Shown: positions 53,101-62,115, counted from the first letter of the stretch. The stretch is DNA of 64,000 nt from an uncultured Lachnospiraceae bacterium (GCA_947632555.1 CANRPU010000003.1:1-64000); one strand, 5' to 3'. Notes: generated from the letters alone by a model not told the origin. A program made the numbers and translations.

Positions 53101-54384
53101 ATGAAATCGTATCAGGAAATGAACAGAGAAGAACTGACGGCGTTAAAAGCCGGGCTGGAAAAAGCTTATGAGGAAGTGAAGGCGAAAGGGTTAAAACTGG
53201 ATATGTCCAGAGGAAAGCCTTCTGTCAGCCAGCTGGATATGACGATGCCCATTATGGATGCGCTGGACAGCAGGAGCGTTTTGAAAACGGAAGCAGGAGC
53301 GGACTGCAGAAATTATGGTCTGATGGACGGCATTCCCGAAGCCAAAGCGCTGATGGGAGAGATGATGGGAGTGCCCGCGGACAAGGTGATCGTATGCGGA
53401 AACGCCTCTCTGACTATCATGTACGATACCATATCCCGCTCCGTAACCCACGGTGTCTGCGGCAGTACGCCCTGGTGCAGACTGGAAAAGGTGAAGTTTC
53501 TTTGTCCCGCTCCCGGTTATGACAGGCATTTTGCCGTTACCCAGCACTTTGGAATAGAAATGATCACCGTGCCCATGACGCCCACGGGACCGGATATGGA
53601 TATGGTGGAGAAATATGTAAATGAGGATGCTTCTGTAAAGGGAATCTGGTGTGTGCCCAAGTATTCCAATCCCCAGGGGATTACTTATTCCGATGAAACC
53701 GTAAGGCGTTTCGCGGCGCTGAAGCCGGCCGCGGAGGATTTCAGGATATTCTGGGACAACGCCTATGTGATCCATCATCTCTATGATGACAGGCAGGATG
53801 AACTGCTGGAAATTTTAAGCGAGTGCGAAAAAGCCGGCAATCCCGATATGGTCTATGAATTTGCTTCCACATCCAAGGTAAGCTTCGCGGGCGGAGGGAT
53901 CGCGGCGGTGGCGGCTTCCGAGAAGAACCTGGATTTTATACGGAAAACCCTGACGCTGCAGACCATTGGATTTGACAAGGTCAACCAGCTGCGTCATGTA
54001 AAATATTTTAAGGATCTGAATGGATTGAAGGCTCAGATGAAAAAACATGCGGACATCATGAGGCCTAAATTCCAGGCGGTATTGTCCACGCTGGATAAAG
54101 AACTTTCCGGACTTGGCATCGCGGAATGGACCAGGCCGAACGGCGGTTATTTTATCTCCTTTGAAGCCATGGAAGGCTGCGCGAAGCGCATTGTGGCGAA
54201 GTGTAAGGAAGCCGGCGTGGTGCTGACCGGCGCCGGCGCTACCTATCCTTACGGGAAGGATCCTAAGGATACCAATATCCGCATCGCGCCTTCTTTCCCC
54301 ACTCCGGAAGAAATGGCGCTGGCAGCGGAGCTCTTTGTACTGTGCGTGAAACTGGTCAGCGTGGAAAAACTGCTGGAAGCGTAA
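53101..54384 (+). CDS. PLP-dependent aminotransferase (aspartate aminotransferase-like)
   Basis: This 427-residue protein is a fold-type I aminotransferase of the group annotated as aspartate aminotransferase or MocR-like short forms. It shows the N-terminal KGLKLDMSRGKPS motif, NYGLMDGIPEAKALMGEM, the substrate-ring region PAPGYDRHFAV, WCVPKYSNPQGITYS, the cofactor aspartate in FWDNAYVIHHL, and the Schiff-base lysine in EFASTSKVSFAGGG. There is no GntR-type DNA-binding domain, so it is an enzyme and not a regulator. Start at ATG 53101 follows AAGGATGG. Substrates are not predictable beyond the family. Confidence 0.9.
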   Translation: MKSYQEMNREELTALKAGLEKAYEEVKAKGLKLDMSRGKPSVSQLDMTMPIMDALDSRSVLKTEAGADCRNYGLMDGIPEAKALMGEMMGVPADKVIVCGNASLTIMYDTISRSVTHGVCGSTPWCRLEKVKFLCPAPGYDRHFAVTQHFGIEMITVPMTPTGPDMDMVEKYVNEDASVKGIWCVPKYSNPQGITYSDETVRRFAALKPAAEDFRIFWDNAYVIHHLYDDRQDELLEILSECEKAGNPDMVYEFASTSKVSFAGGGIAAVAASEKNLDFIRKTLTLQTIGFDKVNQLRHVKYFKDLNGLKAQMKKHADIMRPKFQAVLSTLDKELSGLGIAEWTRPNGGYFISFEAMEGCAKRIVAKCKEAGVVLTGAGATYPYGKDPKDTNIRIAPSFPTPEEMALAAELFVLCVKLVSVEKLLEA

Positions 54385-54433
54385 GACAGGACATAAAATC
54401 GAAAAGCGCCGTCAGGCGCGGAAAAGAGGGAGT

Positions 54434-54976
54434 ATGGCGGAAGAATTTAAGCGTCTGAACAGGGAACTGGTACAGAAAGGCGCGATCATCGACTATTATC
54501 AGGATACGGTGCAGGTGCCTAACGGAAATATTGTAAAATGGGACTTCATAGGGCACAAGGGTGCCGCCGCGGTGGTTCCTGTCAGAGAGGACGGCAGGCT
54601 GCTGATGGTGCGTCAGTACAGGAACGCGCTGGACCGCTATACGCTGGAGGTGCCGGCGGGAGGGCTCAATTCCCCGGAGGAACCTACCAAAACCGCTGCC
54701 GCCAGAGAACTGGAGGAAGAAACGGGATACCGTTGCAGGGATCTGGAACTGCTTATCAGTATCCGCACAACGGTGGCTTTCTGCAACGAAAAGATAGACA
54801 TTTATGTGGCCAGAAACCTGGAAAAGGGGCATCAGCATTTGGACGAAGACGAGTTCATCAATGTGGAGGCCTGCACGGTGGAGGAACTGATGGATAAGAT
54901 CTACGACTGTACCATTCAGGATGCGAAGACGATCTGCGCCATTATGACTTATGCCCACAAGTATCTGGGAAAATAG
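54434..54976 (+). CDS. Nudix hydrolase, probable ADP-ribose pyrophosphatase
   Basis: The 180-residue protein has a complete Nudix box (G-L-N-S-P-E-E-P-T-K through ARELEEETGY) and precedes it with RQYRNALDRYTLEVPAGG, as in ADP-ribose pyrophosphatases (NudF type). It likely splits ADP-ribose to AMP and ribose phosphate. In many clostridia it precedes spoIIM and xerD, as here; a GAGGGAG site lies just before the ATG. Confidence 0.9.
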   Translation: MAEEFKRLNRELVQKGAIIDYYQDTVQVPNGNIVKWDFIGHKGAAAVVPVREDGRLLMVRQYRNALDRYTLEVPAGGLNSPEEPTKTAAARELEEETGYRCRDLELLISIRTTVAFCNEKIDIYVARNLEKGHQHLDEDEFINVEACTVEELMDKIYDCTIQDAKTICAIMTYAHKYLGK

Positions 54977-55047
54977 GAGGCCTGTCATAAAAACCTGCCG
55001 CTGCGACATAGAATAGTGCAGAACGGAAAACACGGAGGATACTGTGG

Positions 55048-55674
55048 ATGGGCAGGTGGGAACGATCAAGAACAAGGCGGGGGCGTATCCTGTCGGGAAT
55101 CATTTTACTGGGATTTCTGCTGGGACTTCTGCTGATGAACGCGGGAAAAAAAGTGTTGCTGGAAAATACGGGGCTGTTGAGCGAAAATATCCTGTACGCG
55201 GTAAAATACGCACCGGTGGACGGCAATGCTTTTTTTCTTTATGTACTGCAGAAACGGCTGGGTTGCGCGCTGATCTTAGCCGTGCTTTCCACCACATGGC
55301 TGGGGCTGGCCGCGGTCTGGACCTGCGCCGCGTGGCTGGGACTGTCTTTCGGTATGCTGGTCATGGCCTCTCTGCTCAGATACGGGCTGAAAGGGATCCT
55401 GCTGATAGCGGTGGGGATCTTTCCCCAGGCATTTGTATACTTTCCGGCGGCCATTCTGTTGCTGCGCTGGAGTTACGAATTCTGCCTTTCCATCTATTTC
55501 CCGGAAAAACTGCAGGACAGCGCGGCGCTGCATGAGGAAACCGGCTCCCGGCACGCGCTGCTGCGCCGGAAAGGCGTAACATTTCTCATGCTTCTTGGGG
55601 TTGTCATAATCGGCTGCGTTTTGGAAAGTTATGTAAACCCTACGCTGATGGGGAATATGTTAAAAATATTTTAA
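55048..55674 (+). CDS. spoIIM: Stage II sporulation protein M
   Basis: SpoIIM is part of the SpoIID-M-P complex that remodels septal peptidoglycan so that the mother cell engulfs the forespore. The 208-residue protein has about five membrane helices, including SGIILLGFLLGLLLMNAG, VLSTTWLGLAAVWTCAAWLG and VGIFPQAFVYFPAAILLL, and a short loop. The family and its place before xerD both support this. A GTG four bases upstream is an alternative start in another frame. No terminator is seen, but xerD has its own promoter. Confidence 0.9.
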   Translation: MGRWERSRTRRGRILSGIILLGFLLGLLLMNAGKKVLLENTGLLSENILYAVKYAPVDGNAFFLYVLQKRLGCALILAVLSTTWLGLAAVWTCAAWLGLSFGMLVMASLLRYGLKGILLIAVGIFPQAFVYFPAAILLLRWSYEFCLSIYFPEKLQDSAALHEETGSRHALLRRKGVTFLMLLGVVIIGCVLESYVNPTLMGNMLKIF

Positions 55675-55702
55675 ACTTGTTAAAAAACTTTTAAATTTTC
55701 AA

Positions 55703-55731
55703 TTGCTTTTTCTTCTCATTCTGCGTATAAT
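55703..55731 (+). promoter_or_regulatory. Promoter of xerD
   Basis: TTGCTT (55703-55708) and a perfect TATAAT (55726-55731) are 17 bases apart. Confidence 0.75.
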
Positions 55732-55816
55732 AAAATTCTGATGACAAAAAATCAGAGGGATCGGGCCGGAAATGCAAGATCGGTATTCCCGATGAGAAAA
55801 AGGAAATGGAAGTTTC

Positions 55817-56701
55817 ATGGAAAAAGAGATAGAGGCCTTTGTCAGTTATTTACATAATGTGAAGAAAAAGTCGGAAAATACGAGGATGTCCTATAAGCGG
55901 GATCTGTACAAGCTGAAAGGCTTTCTGGAAGAAGAAGGCATCAGCGAGGTACAGGATATTTCAGCGACCAATCTGAATTCCTACGTGCTCTATCTGGAAA
56001 GGAACCGTTTCGCGCCCTCCACCGTTTCCAGAAATATAGCGGCCATCAAGGCTTTTTATCTTTTTTTGCTGAGGGAGCACATCGTAGAGGAAGATGCCGC
56101 TGAGGGGCTCAAAGCGCCCAAGGTAGAAAAGAAGCTGCCGGAGATTTTGTCTGTGGCCGATGTGGAGAAACTGTTGTCCCAGCCTGCGGGCAGTACGCCC
56201 AAGGAATTACGGGACAAGGCCATGCTGGAACTTCTCTATGCCACAGGTATACGGGTATCCGAGCTGATCTCGTTAAAACTTGCGGACGTAAACCTGAAAA
56301 TGGGCTTTGTAGTCTGCAAAGACAACGGGCGGGAACGGGCGATCCCCTTTGGAAACACGGCCCGGAACGCGCTGCTCGCGTATCTGGAGCACGCCAGGGA
56401 GTCCATGATCTTATCCGACGATGAGGAGATCCTTTTTGTAAACTGCGCGGGAGGTCCCATGAGCCGGCAGGGCTTCTGGAAACTTTTAAAATCATATGCG
56501 GCCAAGGCGGGGATCCCTTACCAGATCACGCCCCATACCATACGGCATTCTTTTGCGGCTCATCTGGTGGAAAACGGCGCGGATCTGCGCAGTGTCCAGG
56601 AGATGCTGGGGCATTCCGACATCTCTACGACACAGATATACGCGGGGCGGACCCGCAACCGCATACGGGAAGTATATGCCAAGGCCCATCCGAGAGGATG
56701 A
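55817..56701 (+). CDS. xerD: Site-specific tyrosine recombinase XerD
   Basis: XerD resolves chromosome dimers at dif, together with a partner and FtsK/SpoIIIE-type translocases. The 294-residue protein has the N-terminal SAM-like DNA-binding domain and the catalytic set Arg146 (ATGIRVSEL), Lys168, His240 and Arg243 (TPHTIRHSFAAHL), His266 (MLGHSDIS) and Tyr275 (TQIYAG). The C-terminal YAKAHPRG is usual for Xer proteins. Its position after spoIIM is conserved, so I do not read it as a phage integrase. Confidence 0.94.
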   Translation: MEKEIEAFVSYLHNVKKKSENTRMSYKRDLYKLKGFLEEEGISEVQDISATNLNSYVLYLERNRFAPSTVSRNIAAIKAFYLFLLREHIVEEDAAEGLKAPKVEKKLPEILSVADVEKLLSQPAGSTPKELRDKAMLELLYATGIRVSELISLKLADVNLKMGFVVCKDNGRERAIPFGNTARNALLAYLEHARESMILSDDEEILFVNCAGGPMSRQGFWKLLKSYAAKAGIPYQITPHTIRHSFAAHLVENGADLRSVQEMLGHSDISTTQIYAGRTRNRIREVYAKAHPRG

Positions 56702-56754
56702 GCCTTTTTGATTTCGGGACAGAACAGCCAGAATATACGGATTAACGATAATGA

Positions 56755-56783
56755 TTGCACTGAGCCGTGCCTTCTGTTATAAT
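56755..56783 (+). promoter_or_regulatory. Promoter of the Rpn-family nuclease gene
   Basis: TTGCAC (56755-56760) and a perfect TATAAT (56778-56783) are 17 bases apart. It excludes the longest in-frame start, which lies upstream of this promoter. Confidence 0.72.
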
Positions 56784-56828
56784 AAAAAACAGGGAATCCG
56801 TCTATGCCATAGGATAAGGAGATATCAT

Positions 56829-57764
56829 ATGGCACAGAAAAAATTTCAAGAGTTACATTTAAAAGACGCGTTTCTGTTCGGCGCTGTTATGGAAGATGCG
56901 GAAATCTGCAGGCTGACGCTGCAGGTGCTTTTGAGCCGCAGAGTGGATAAGGTGACCGTGCATGTGGAGCATACTCTGCTGTATCATTCCGATTCCCGTG
57001 GGATCCGGCTGGATGTTTATGCCGTAGATGAAAGCGGGACCAATTACAATGTGGAAATGCAGAACCGCAATTATGGCAATCTGCCGTGGAGGAGCCGCTA
57101 TCATCAGGCGGGTATGGATATGACCTCTTTCCCCCAGGGAACAGATTTCCGGGAACTGAAACCTAACTATGTGATCTTTATTTGTACGTTTGATCCGTTC
57201 GGGGAAGGGCTTTACCGCTATACCTTTGAAAACCGGTGCCGGGAAAGGGACATACCTCTTGGTGACGAGGCGGTCAGGATCTTTCTGAACACAAAGGGAA
57301 AGAATGACAGCGAAGTACCCATGGAACTGGTACATTTTCTCCGTTATGTGGAAGAGAGTACCCCGGAGTGCGCCAGGAGCCTTCAGGATGCGACGGTGGA
57401 CCGGCTTCAGGCCAAGATAGCGGATCTGAAACGAAGCAGGAGCTGGGAGGGAAGGTATATGACGATTGAAGAGTGGGTGGAAGAGGAACTGGCGGAAGGC
57501 ATGCAGATAGCCAGAAGCGAAGGCCTGCGGAAAGGCCGGGAAGAAGGCCGTCAGGAAGGTTTGCAGGAAGGCCGCCAGGAAGGTCTGCAGGAAGGCCGCC
57601 AGGAAGGTCTGCAGGAAGGCCGTAAGGAGGGCCTGCAGGAAGGCCAGGACCGTCTGCTGAAACTCATGAACCAAATGCTGGAAGCGGGAGAAGGCGGTGA
57701 GCTGCGCAGGCTTTCCACGGAACCGGCGTTTTTACAGGAAATGTATCAAAAATATCATCTATAA
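56829..57764 (+). CDS. Rpn family recombination-promoting nuclease/putative transposase
   Basis: This 311-residue protein matches the PD-(D/E)XK nuclease family linked with transposases (Rpn/YhgA-like). It opens with KDAFLFGAVMEDAEICRL, then RLDVYAVDESGTNYNVEMQN holding the catalytic aspartate and glutamate, and RSRYHQAGMDM. The C-terminal third is a hydrophilic region with four near-identical eight-residue repeats of the form EGRQEGLQ (residues 239-270). Family members are nucleases that promote recA-independent recombination. A single copy sits here with its own promoter, and no inverted terminal repeats are seen. AAGGAG precedes the ATG at 56829. Confidence 0.9.
   Translation: MAQKKFQELHLKDAFLFGAVMEDAEICRLTLQVLLSRRVDKVTVHVEHTLLYHSDSRGIRLDVYAVDESGTNYNVEMQNRNYGNLPWRSRYHQAGMDMTSFPQGTDFRELKPNYVIFICTFDPFGEGLYRYTFENRCRERDIPLGDEAVRIFLNTKGKNDSEVPMELVHFLRYVEESTPECARSLQDATVDRLQAKIADLKRSRSWEGRYMTIEEWVEEELAEGMQIARSEGLRKGREEGRQEGLQEGRQEGLQEGRQEGLQEGRKEGLQEGQDRLLKLMNQMLEAGEGGELRRLSTEPAFLQEMYQKYHL
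57543..57638 (+). repeat. Four tandem 24-base repeats in the Rpn-family gene
   Basis: Four near-identical units starting GAAGGCCG (57543, 57567, 57591 and 57615) and ending TGCAG code EGRQEGLQ or EGRKEGLQ. A partial fifth copy follows. In-frame copy-number change by replication slippage is likely. Confidence 0.85.
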
Positions 57765-57876
57765 TTCTAAAAGCGGCACGCGCCGGTAAGGCGGATGCCG
57801 CGATCAGACATTCTGAAACACAAATCCAACTGATCATCATAATATTTTGACAATATGGCATGCGGATTCCCTGAGA

Positions 57877-58905
57877 TCATTCATACTCCGCGATATCGTA
57901 GATCAGACGTTCGCTGTCTTTCCAGCCTAAGCAGGGATCGGTAATGGATTTACCGTAAATGCCTTCTCCGATCTTTTGACAGCCTTCTTCCAGATAGCTT
58001 TCGATCATAACCCCCTTTACCAGACCGTGAATATCGGAACTCAGCTTTCTGCTGTGCATGACTTCCTTGACGATGCGTATCTGCTGCCGGAAGTCCTTAT
58101 TGGAGTTGGAGTGGTTCGCATCGATGATGCAGGCGGGATTTTTCAAATCCCTTTCATTATAAAGGGTCAGCAGCGTATTCAGGTCCTCATAGTGATAGTT
58201 CGGAAGGTTGCGCCCGTATTTGTTGGTCGCGCCCCGCAGTACGGTGTGAGCCAGCGCGTTGCCGGTGGTATGTACCTCCCAGCCTCTGTAAATGAAGGAA
58301 TGGGGATGCTGGGCCGCGTAAACGGAATTCAGCATCACGGAGAAGTCACCGCTGGTAGGATTCTTCATACCCGCGGGCACATCGAAGCCGCTGCAGGCAA
58401 GCCGATGCTGCTGGTCTTCCACGGAACGGGCTCCGATAGCCACATAGGAAAGGATATCGGATACGTAGTGCCAGTTTTCGGGATAGAGCATTTCGTCGGC
58501 GGCGGTGAGGCCGCTTTCCGACATGGCGCGGATCTGCATCTTCCGCATGGCGATCAGGCCCGCCAGAAAGTCAGGCTTCTTTTCCGGATCCGGCTGGGAC
58601 ACGATGCCTTTGTAGCCTTCGCCGGTAGTGCGGGGTTTATTGGTGTAGATGCGTGGGATCAGGACCAGCTTGTCCTTTACTTTTTCATGGATACCGGCCA
58701 GACGGTTGACGTATTCGCAGACGGAATCCTCACTGTCCGCGGAACAGGGACCGATGATGACCAGAAATTTGCCGCTTTTCCCCGTAAAGATATCCCGGAT
58801 CTCCGCATCCCGTTCTTTTTTCAATTCCGCCAGTTTTTCCGGCAGCGGAAACTGGGAACGGATCTCTTCCGGGGTCGGAAGCTTCTGTATAAATTCGTAA
58901 CTCAT
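57877..58905 (-). CDS. 3-deoxy-7-phosphoheptulonate synthase (AroF/G/H-type)
   Basis: This 342-residue enzyme condenses phosphoenolpyruvate and erythrose 4-phosphate in the first step of aromatic amino acid synthesis. It matches class I DAHP synthase: VIIGPCSADSEDSV near residue 49, RIYTNKPRTTGEGYKG near 84, GARSVEDQQHR near 160, CIIDANHSNSNKDFRQQ near 257. No N-terminal regulatory ACT domain is present. GGAGAAA precedes the ATG, and a promoter lies upstream, overlapping the end of the second flippase gene. Confidence 0.94.
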   Translation of the reverse strand: MSYEFIQKLPTPEEIRSQFPLPEKLAELKKERDAEIRDIFTGKSGKFLVIIGPCSADSEDSVCEYVNRLAGIHEKVKDKLVLIPRIYTNKPRTTGEGYKGIVSQPDPEKKPDFLAGLIAMRKMQIRAMSESGLTAADEMLYPENWHYVSDILSYVAIGARSVEDQQHRLACSGFDVPAGMKNPTSGDFSVMLNSVYAAQHPHSFIYRGWEVHTTGNALAHTVLRGATNKYGRNLPNYHYEDLNTLLTLYNERDLKNPACIIDANHSNSNKDFRQQIRIVKEVMHSRKLSSDIHGLVKGVMIESYLEEGCQKIGEGIYGKSITDPCLGWKDSERLIYDIAEYE

Positions 58906-58952
58906 AATTTTCTCCGTTTCTCTGAGGTTTTCATTTTGTCAAATCCGATTGC

Positions 58953-58981
58953 ATTATATAATAAAATCCGCGGAGAAGCAA
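58953..58981 (-). promoter_or_regulatory. Promoter of the DAHP synthase gene
   Basis: On the minus strand TTGCTT (58981-58976) and TATAAT (58958-58953) are 17 bases apart. The leader is about 40 bases, with no visible attenuator. Confidence 0.72.
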
Positions 58982-58985
58982 GTAT

Positions 58986-60335
58986 CTAACGTTTTCGCAG
59001 AAGGTGTTTTAAAAGTAAAAGATAACAGCAGGTGGTAAAGGCCTGGCTGAAGAGCAGTCCGGCGATGTAACTGTAAATGCCAAAGCGGGGCAGCAGAAAA
59101 AAGACAAAGAAAAGCCGGATGCAGAGAGAAGAAACACTGATGAAAAAGACGCCTATGGCGTTCCCCAGACCGTTTAAGATACCGGAAAGCGTGGTGCCCA
59201 GATACATGAAAGGGCAGAGCAGGCTGAGCACGCAGATGAAGTTCCCCGCCAGAGGACTTTGAAAAAGCAGTCTGCCCAGGGTACGACCGAAGCACAGAAA
59301 ACCCAGGGTGCAGGTACAGCCTAAGAGCAGGCAGGAATAAAGCGTTTTGCCCAGAGCGCGGCGGATAGCGGCCTGATTGCCGGCGGCGTCCGCTTCGGAA
59401 ACAATGGGCAGCAGCAGGACGGACATGGAACCGGTCAGCGCGTTGGGAAAGAAGATCAGCGGCAGGGCCATGCCGGTCAGTACGCCGTATATGCTGAGCG
59501 CGTCAGCGGGCGTATAACCGCAGGCCTGCAGACGGGAAGGGATGTACACGGCTTCCACGCTCTGCAGCAGGTTGATGACAATGCGGGTGACCGAAAGGGG
59601 AACGGCCAGGGAAAGCAGGTCCAGGACGAGCCGGAAACAGGAGGGAGAGCGCGGCGCGGGGGAAGACGAGGCCGGGCCGGAAGCGGACGAAACCGCCCGG
59701 TAATAGCGGAAGTACGCGCCCCCGATGGATACCAGCATGGCAAAAAACTCTCCCACGACCAGGCCGACAACCGCGACGTTGATGGAAGGAACGGTGCCGT
59801 ACCGGGCGGCGAGCCGGTGGGCGCTCCAGACACAGAAAACGCGGCAGAACTGCTCTAAAAGCTGCGTGACAGCCGGAAGGCCGGTCTTCCTGATGCCGTA
59901 ATAATAACCGTTGATGCAGGCATGTACGGCGCTTAATGGTATGGAAAGGGCAATGATGCGCAGCATGGAGGCGGTGCGCGCCTCCAGAAGAAAATGTACG
60001 GCGATCCATTCCGAAAAACGGATAATGCTGCCTGTACAGACGAAGGAAAGGCTTAGAGAAACCGCCAGTCCTGCCATGAGCACGCGGAAAGGAGATCTGG
60101 CGTTCCCGGAAGAGATCCCGCCCGCCACATATTTGGAAACGGCGGTCTGCAGGCCGGCGGCGGTGACGGAAAAGGAAAGGGCCAGAACGGGGTTGAGCAG
60201 CTGATAGACACCCATGCCCTCTTCCCCGAACAGGCGTGAGAGATAGATACGGTAAAAAAAGCCTATGATGCGGCTGATCAATCCGGTCATGGTCAGGATA
60301 ATGGTTCCGGTAATAAAAGGATTCTTTCTTTTCAT
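58986..60335 (-). CDS. SpoVB-like polysaccharide/lipid flippase (second copy)
   Basis: This 449-residue MOP-superfamily flippase begins GTIILTMTGLISRIIGFFYR and has RLFGEEGMGVYQLLNPVLAL and AVHACINGYYYGIRKTGLP. It is closer in length to typical SpoVB than the copy at 38468-40246, and lacks that copy's inserted loop. SpoVB acts in spore cortex formation, presumably by flipping a lipid-linked precursor; the exact role here is inferred. It shares its upstream region with nifS. Confidence 0.87.
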   Translation of the reverse strand: MKRKNPFITGTIILTMTGLISRIIGFFYRIYLSRLFGEEGMGVYQLLNPVLALSFSVTAAGLQTAVSKYVAGGISSGNARSPFRVLMAGLAVSLSLSFVCTGSIIRFSEWIAVHFLLEARTASMLRIIALSIPLSAVHACINGYYYGIRKTGLPAVTQLLEQFCRVFCVWSAHRLAARYGTVPSINVAVVGLVVGEFFAMLVSIGGAYFRYYRAVSSASGPASSSPAPRSPSCFRLVLDLLSLAVPLSVTRIVINLLQSVEAVYIPSRLQACGYTPADALSIYGVLTGMALPLIFFPNALTGSMSVLLLPIVSEADAAGNQAAIRRALGKTLYSCLLLGCTCTLGFLCFGRTLGRLLFQSPLAGNFICVLSLLCPFMYLGTTLSGILNGLGNAIGVFFISVSSLCIRLFFVFFLLPRFGIYSYIAGLLFSQAFTTCCYLLLLKHLLRKR

Positions 60336-60396
60336 AGGATAAGTATGCCGGAGAGAACCCGGCGGTATTTTTGATAAGTATATTCCGAGAGAGAGG

Positions 60397-60425
60397 TTGA
60401 CAGAACCCGCCGGCCGCGTTATAGT
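60397..60425 (+). promoter_or_regulatory. Promoter of the nifS-nifU-mnmA operon
   Basis: A perfect TTGACA (60397-60402) and TATAGT (60420-60425) are 17 bases apart. Confidence 0.8.
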
Positions 60426-60439
60426 GTATATATATTAAC

Positions 60440-60456
60440 CCTAGTGAAATACTAGG
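60440..60456 (+). promoter_or_regulatory. Inverted-repeat operator in the nifS leader
   Basis: A perfect inverted repeat CCTAGT (60440-60445) - GAAAT - ACTAGG (60451-60456) starts about eight bases after the predicted start of transcription. The position and form fit an operator for an Rrf2/IscR-type iron-sulfur regulator. The regulator gene is not in the window. Confidence 0.6.
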
Positions 60457-60481
60457 AAATGCAGGATAAGGAGGAAAGAGC

Positions 60482-61678
60482 ATGATATATCTGGACAACG
60501 CGGCAACCACAAAACCGGTGCCGGAGGCGGTGGAAGCCATGCTGCCATACCTGACGGAATATTACGGAAATCCAAGCTCCATCTATTCCTTTTCGGATAA
60601 AAGCAAGAATGTGATTCAGGATACCAGAGATTTTATCGCGGAGAGTCTGCACGCGAAAAGCGAAGAGATCTACTTTACCGCGGGAGGGAGCGAATCCGAT
60701 AACTGGGCGATCAAAGCCGCGGCGGAGGCCTGCGCTTCCAAAGGAAAACACATCATTACCAGCGGGATTGAGCATCACGCGGTGCTGCATACCTGCCAGT
60801 ATCTGGAAAAGCATGGCTATGAGGTTACTTATGTGGGGGTAGACGAAAACGGCATCCTCAATATGGAAGAGCTGAGGGCGGCAGTCAGGGAAGACACCAT
60901 CCTGATTTCCGTGATGTTTGCCAATAATGAGATCGGTACGATCCAGCCCGTCAGGGAAATCGGCGAACTGGCGAAAGAGAAAGGGATCCTGTTCCATACC
61001 GATGCGGTGCAGGCGTACGGTCAGATCCCCATAGATGTGGAGGAACTGCATATCGACATGCTTTCCGGCAGCGGCCATAAATTTCACGGCCCCAAGGGCA
61101 TCGGCTTTTTGTATATCCGCAAGGGCGTTAAGATCCGTTCCTTTATCCATGGCGGAGCCCAGGAAAGGGCCAGACGGGCAGGTACGGAAAATGTACCCGG
61201 GATCGCCGGCATGGGAGCGGCCGCGAAATATTCTTTCCGCGTCATGGAAGAAAAGATCAGAAAAGAAACGGCGCTCAGGGACTATCTCATAGACAGGGTG
61301 CTGTCGGAAATTCCTTATGTGCGGTTAAACGGGGACAGGAGCCAAAGACTGCCCGGCAACGCCAATTTCAGTTTCCGGTTTGTGGAAGGGGAATCCATGC
61401 TGATCCACCTGGACCAGAAGGGGATCTGCGCCTCCAGCGGAAGCGCCTGCACCTCCGGTTCTCTGGATCCGTCCCATGTGCTGCTGGCCATCGGGCTGCC
61501 CCATGAGATTGCCCACGGTTCTCTGCGTCTGACGCTTTCAGAGGAAACCACCAGAGAGGAATTGGACTACGTAGTGGATAATTTAAAGGAGATCGTTTCC
61601 TATATCAGAAATATGTCCCCGCTGTATGAGGATTTTGTAAAGGAACAGGGACGGAAGGAGTCGGAGCATGTACAGTGA
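60482..61678 (+). CDS. nifS: Cysteine desulfurase NifS
   Basis: NifS takes sulfur from cysteine through a PLP cofactor for iron-sulfur cluster and thio-tRNA synthesis. The 398-residue protein begins MIYLDNAATTKP, has SGIEHHAVLHTC near residue 97, the PLP lysine in GSGHKFHGPKGIGFLYI, and the sulfur-carrying cysteine in SSGSACTSGSL near 322. AAGGAGG precedes the ATG. Its stop overlaps nifU by 11 bases. Confidence 0.95.
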   Translation: MIYLDNAATTKPVPEAVEAMLPYLTEYYGNPSSIYSFSDKSKNVIQDTRDFIAESLHAKSEEIYFTAGGSESDNWAIKAAAEACASKGKHIITSGIEHHAVLHTCQYLEKHGYEVTYVGVDENGILNMEELRAAVREDTILISVMFANNEIGTIQPVREIGELAKEKGILFHTDAVQAYGQIPIDVEELHIDMLSGSGHKFHGPKGIGFLYIRKGVKIRSFIHGGAQERARRAGTENVPGIAGMGAAAKYSFRVMEEKIRKETALRDYLIDRVLSEIPYVRLNGDRSQRLPGNANFSFRFVEGESMLIHLDQKGICASSGSACTSGSLDPSHVLLAIGLPHEIAHGSLRLTLSEETTREELDYVVDNLKEIVSYIRNMSPLYEDFVKEQGRKESEHVQ

Positions 61679-62111
61679 AAAAGTAATGGATCATTTTAAC
61701 AATCCCCGCAATGTGGGAGAAATAGAAAACGCCAGCGGCGTAGGCACGGTGGGCAACGCCAAGTGCGGGGATATCATGAGGATCTATCTGGATATTGATG
61801 ATGAGGGTATCATCCGGGACTGCAAATTCAAGACATTCGGATGTGGCGCGGCGGTGGCCACCAGCAGTATGGCCACGGAACTGGTGAAAGGCAAAAGTAT
61901 CCAGGAGGCCATGCAGGTGACGAATAAAGCGGTGATGGAAGCGCTGGACGGCCTTCCGCCCGTAAAGGTGCACTGTTCCCTGCTGGCGGAAGAGGCCATT
62001 CACGCGGCGCTCTGGGACTACGCTCAGAAGCACGGGATCACCATTGAGGGGTTGAGCAGGCCCAAGTCCGATATTCATGAGGGCGAGGAAGCCGAAGAGG
62101 AAGACTATTAA
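61668..62111 (+). CDS. nifU: Iron-sulfur cluster scaffold protein NifU/IscU
   Basis: The 147-residue scaffold assembles iron-sulfur clusters from the sulfur of NifS. The three ligand cysteines are in NAKCGD near 35, FGCGAAVA near 61 and VKVHCSLLAEEAI near 104. It is the short scaffold form without the ferredoxin-like and Nfu domains of large NifU. mnmA follows after four bases; its ribosome binding site lies inside the end of this gene. Confidence 0.94.
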   Translation: MYSEKVMDHFNNPRNVGEIENASGVGTVGNAKCGDIMRIYLDIDDEGIIRDCKFKTFGCGAAVATSSMATELVKGKSIQEAMQVTNKAVMEALDGLPPVKVHCSLLAEEAIHAALWDYAQKHGITIEGLSRPKSDIHEGEEAEEEDY

Positions 62112-62115
62112 ATCT

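Noticed and set aside
55817-56701. XerD as a phage or transposon integrase
   Set aside because: Length, C-terminal sequence and position after spoIIM fit the housekeeping recombinase. No tRNA, att-site or phage genes adjoin it.
57543-57638. Tandem repeats as a CRISPR or attachment site
   Set aside because: They are in-frame 24-base coding repeats without spacers, inside the Rpn-family gene.
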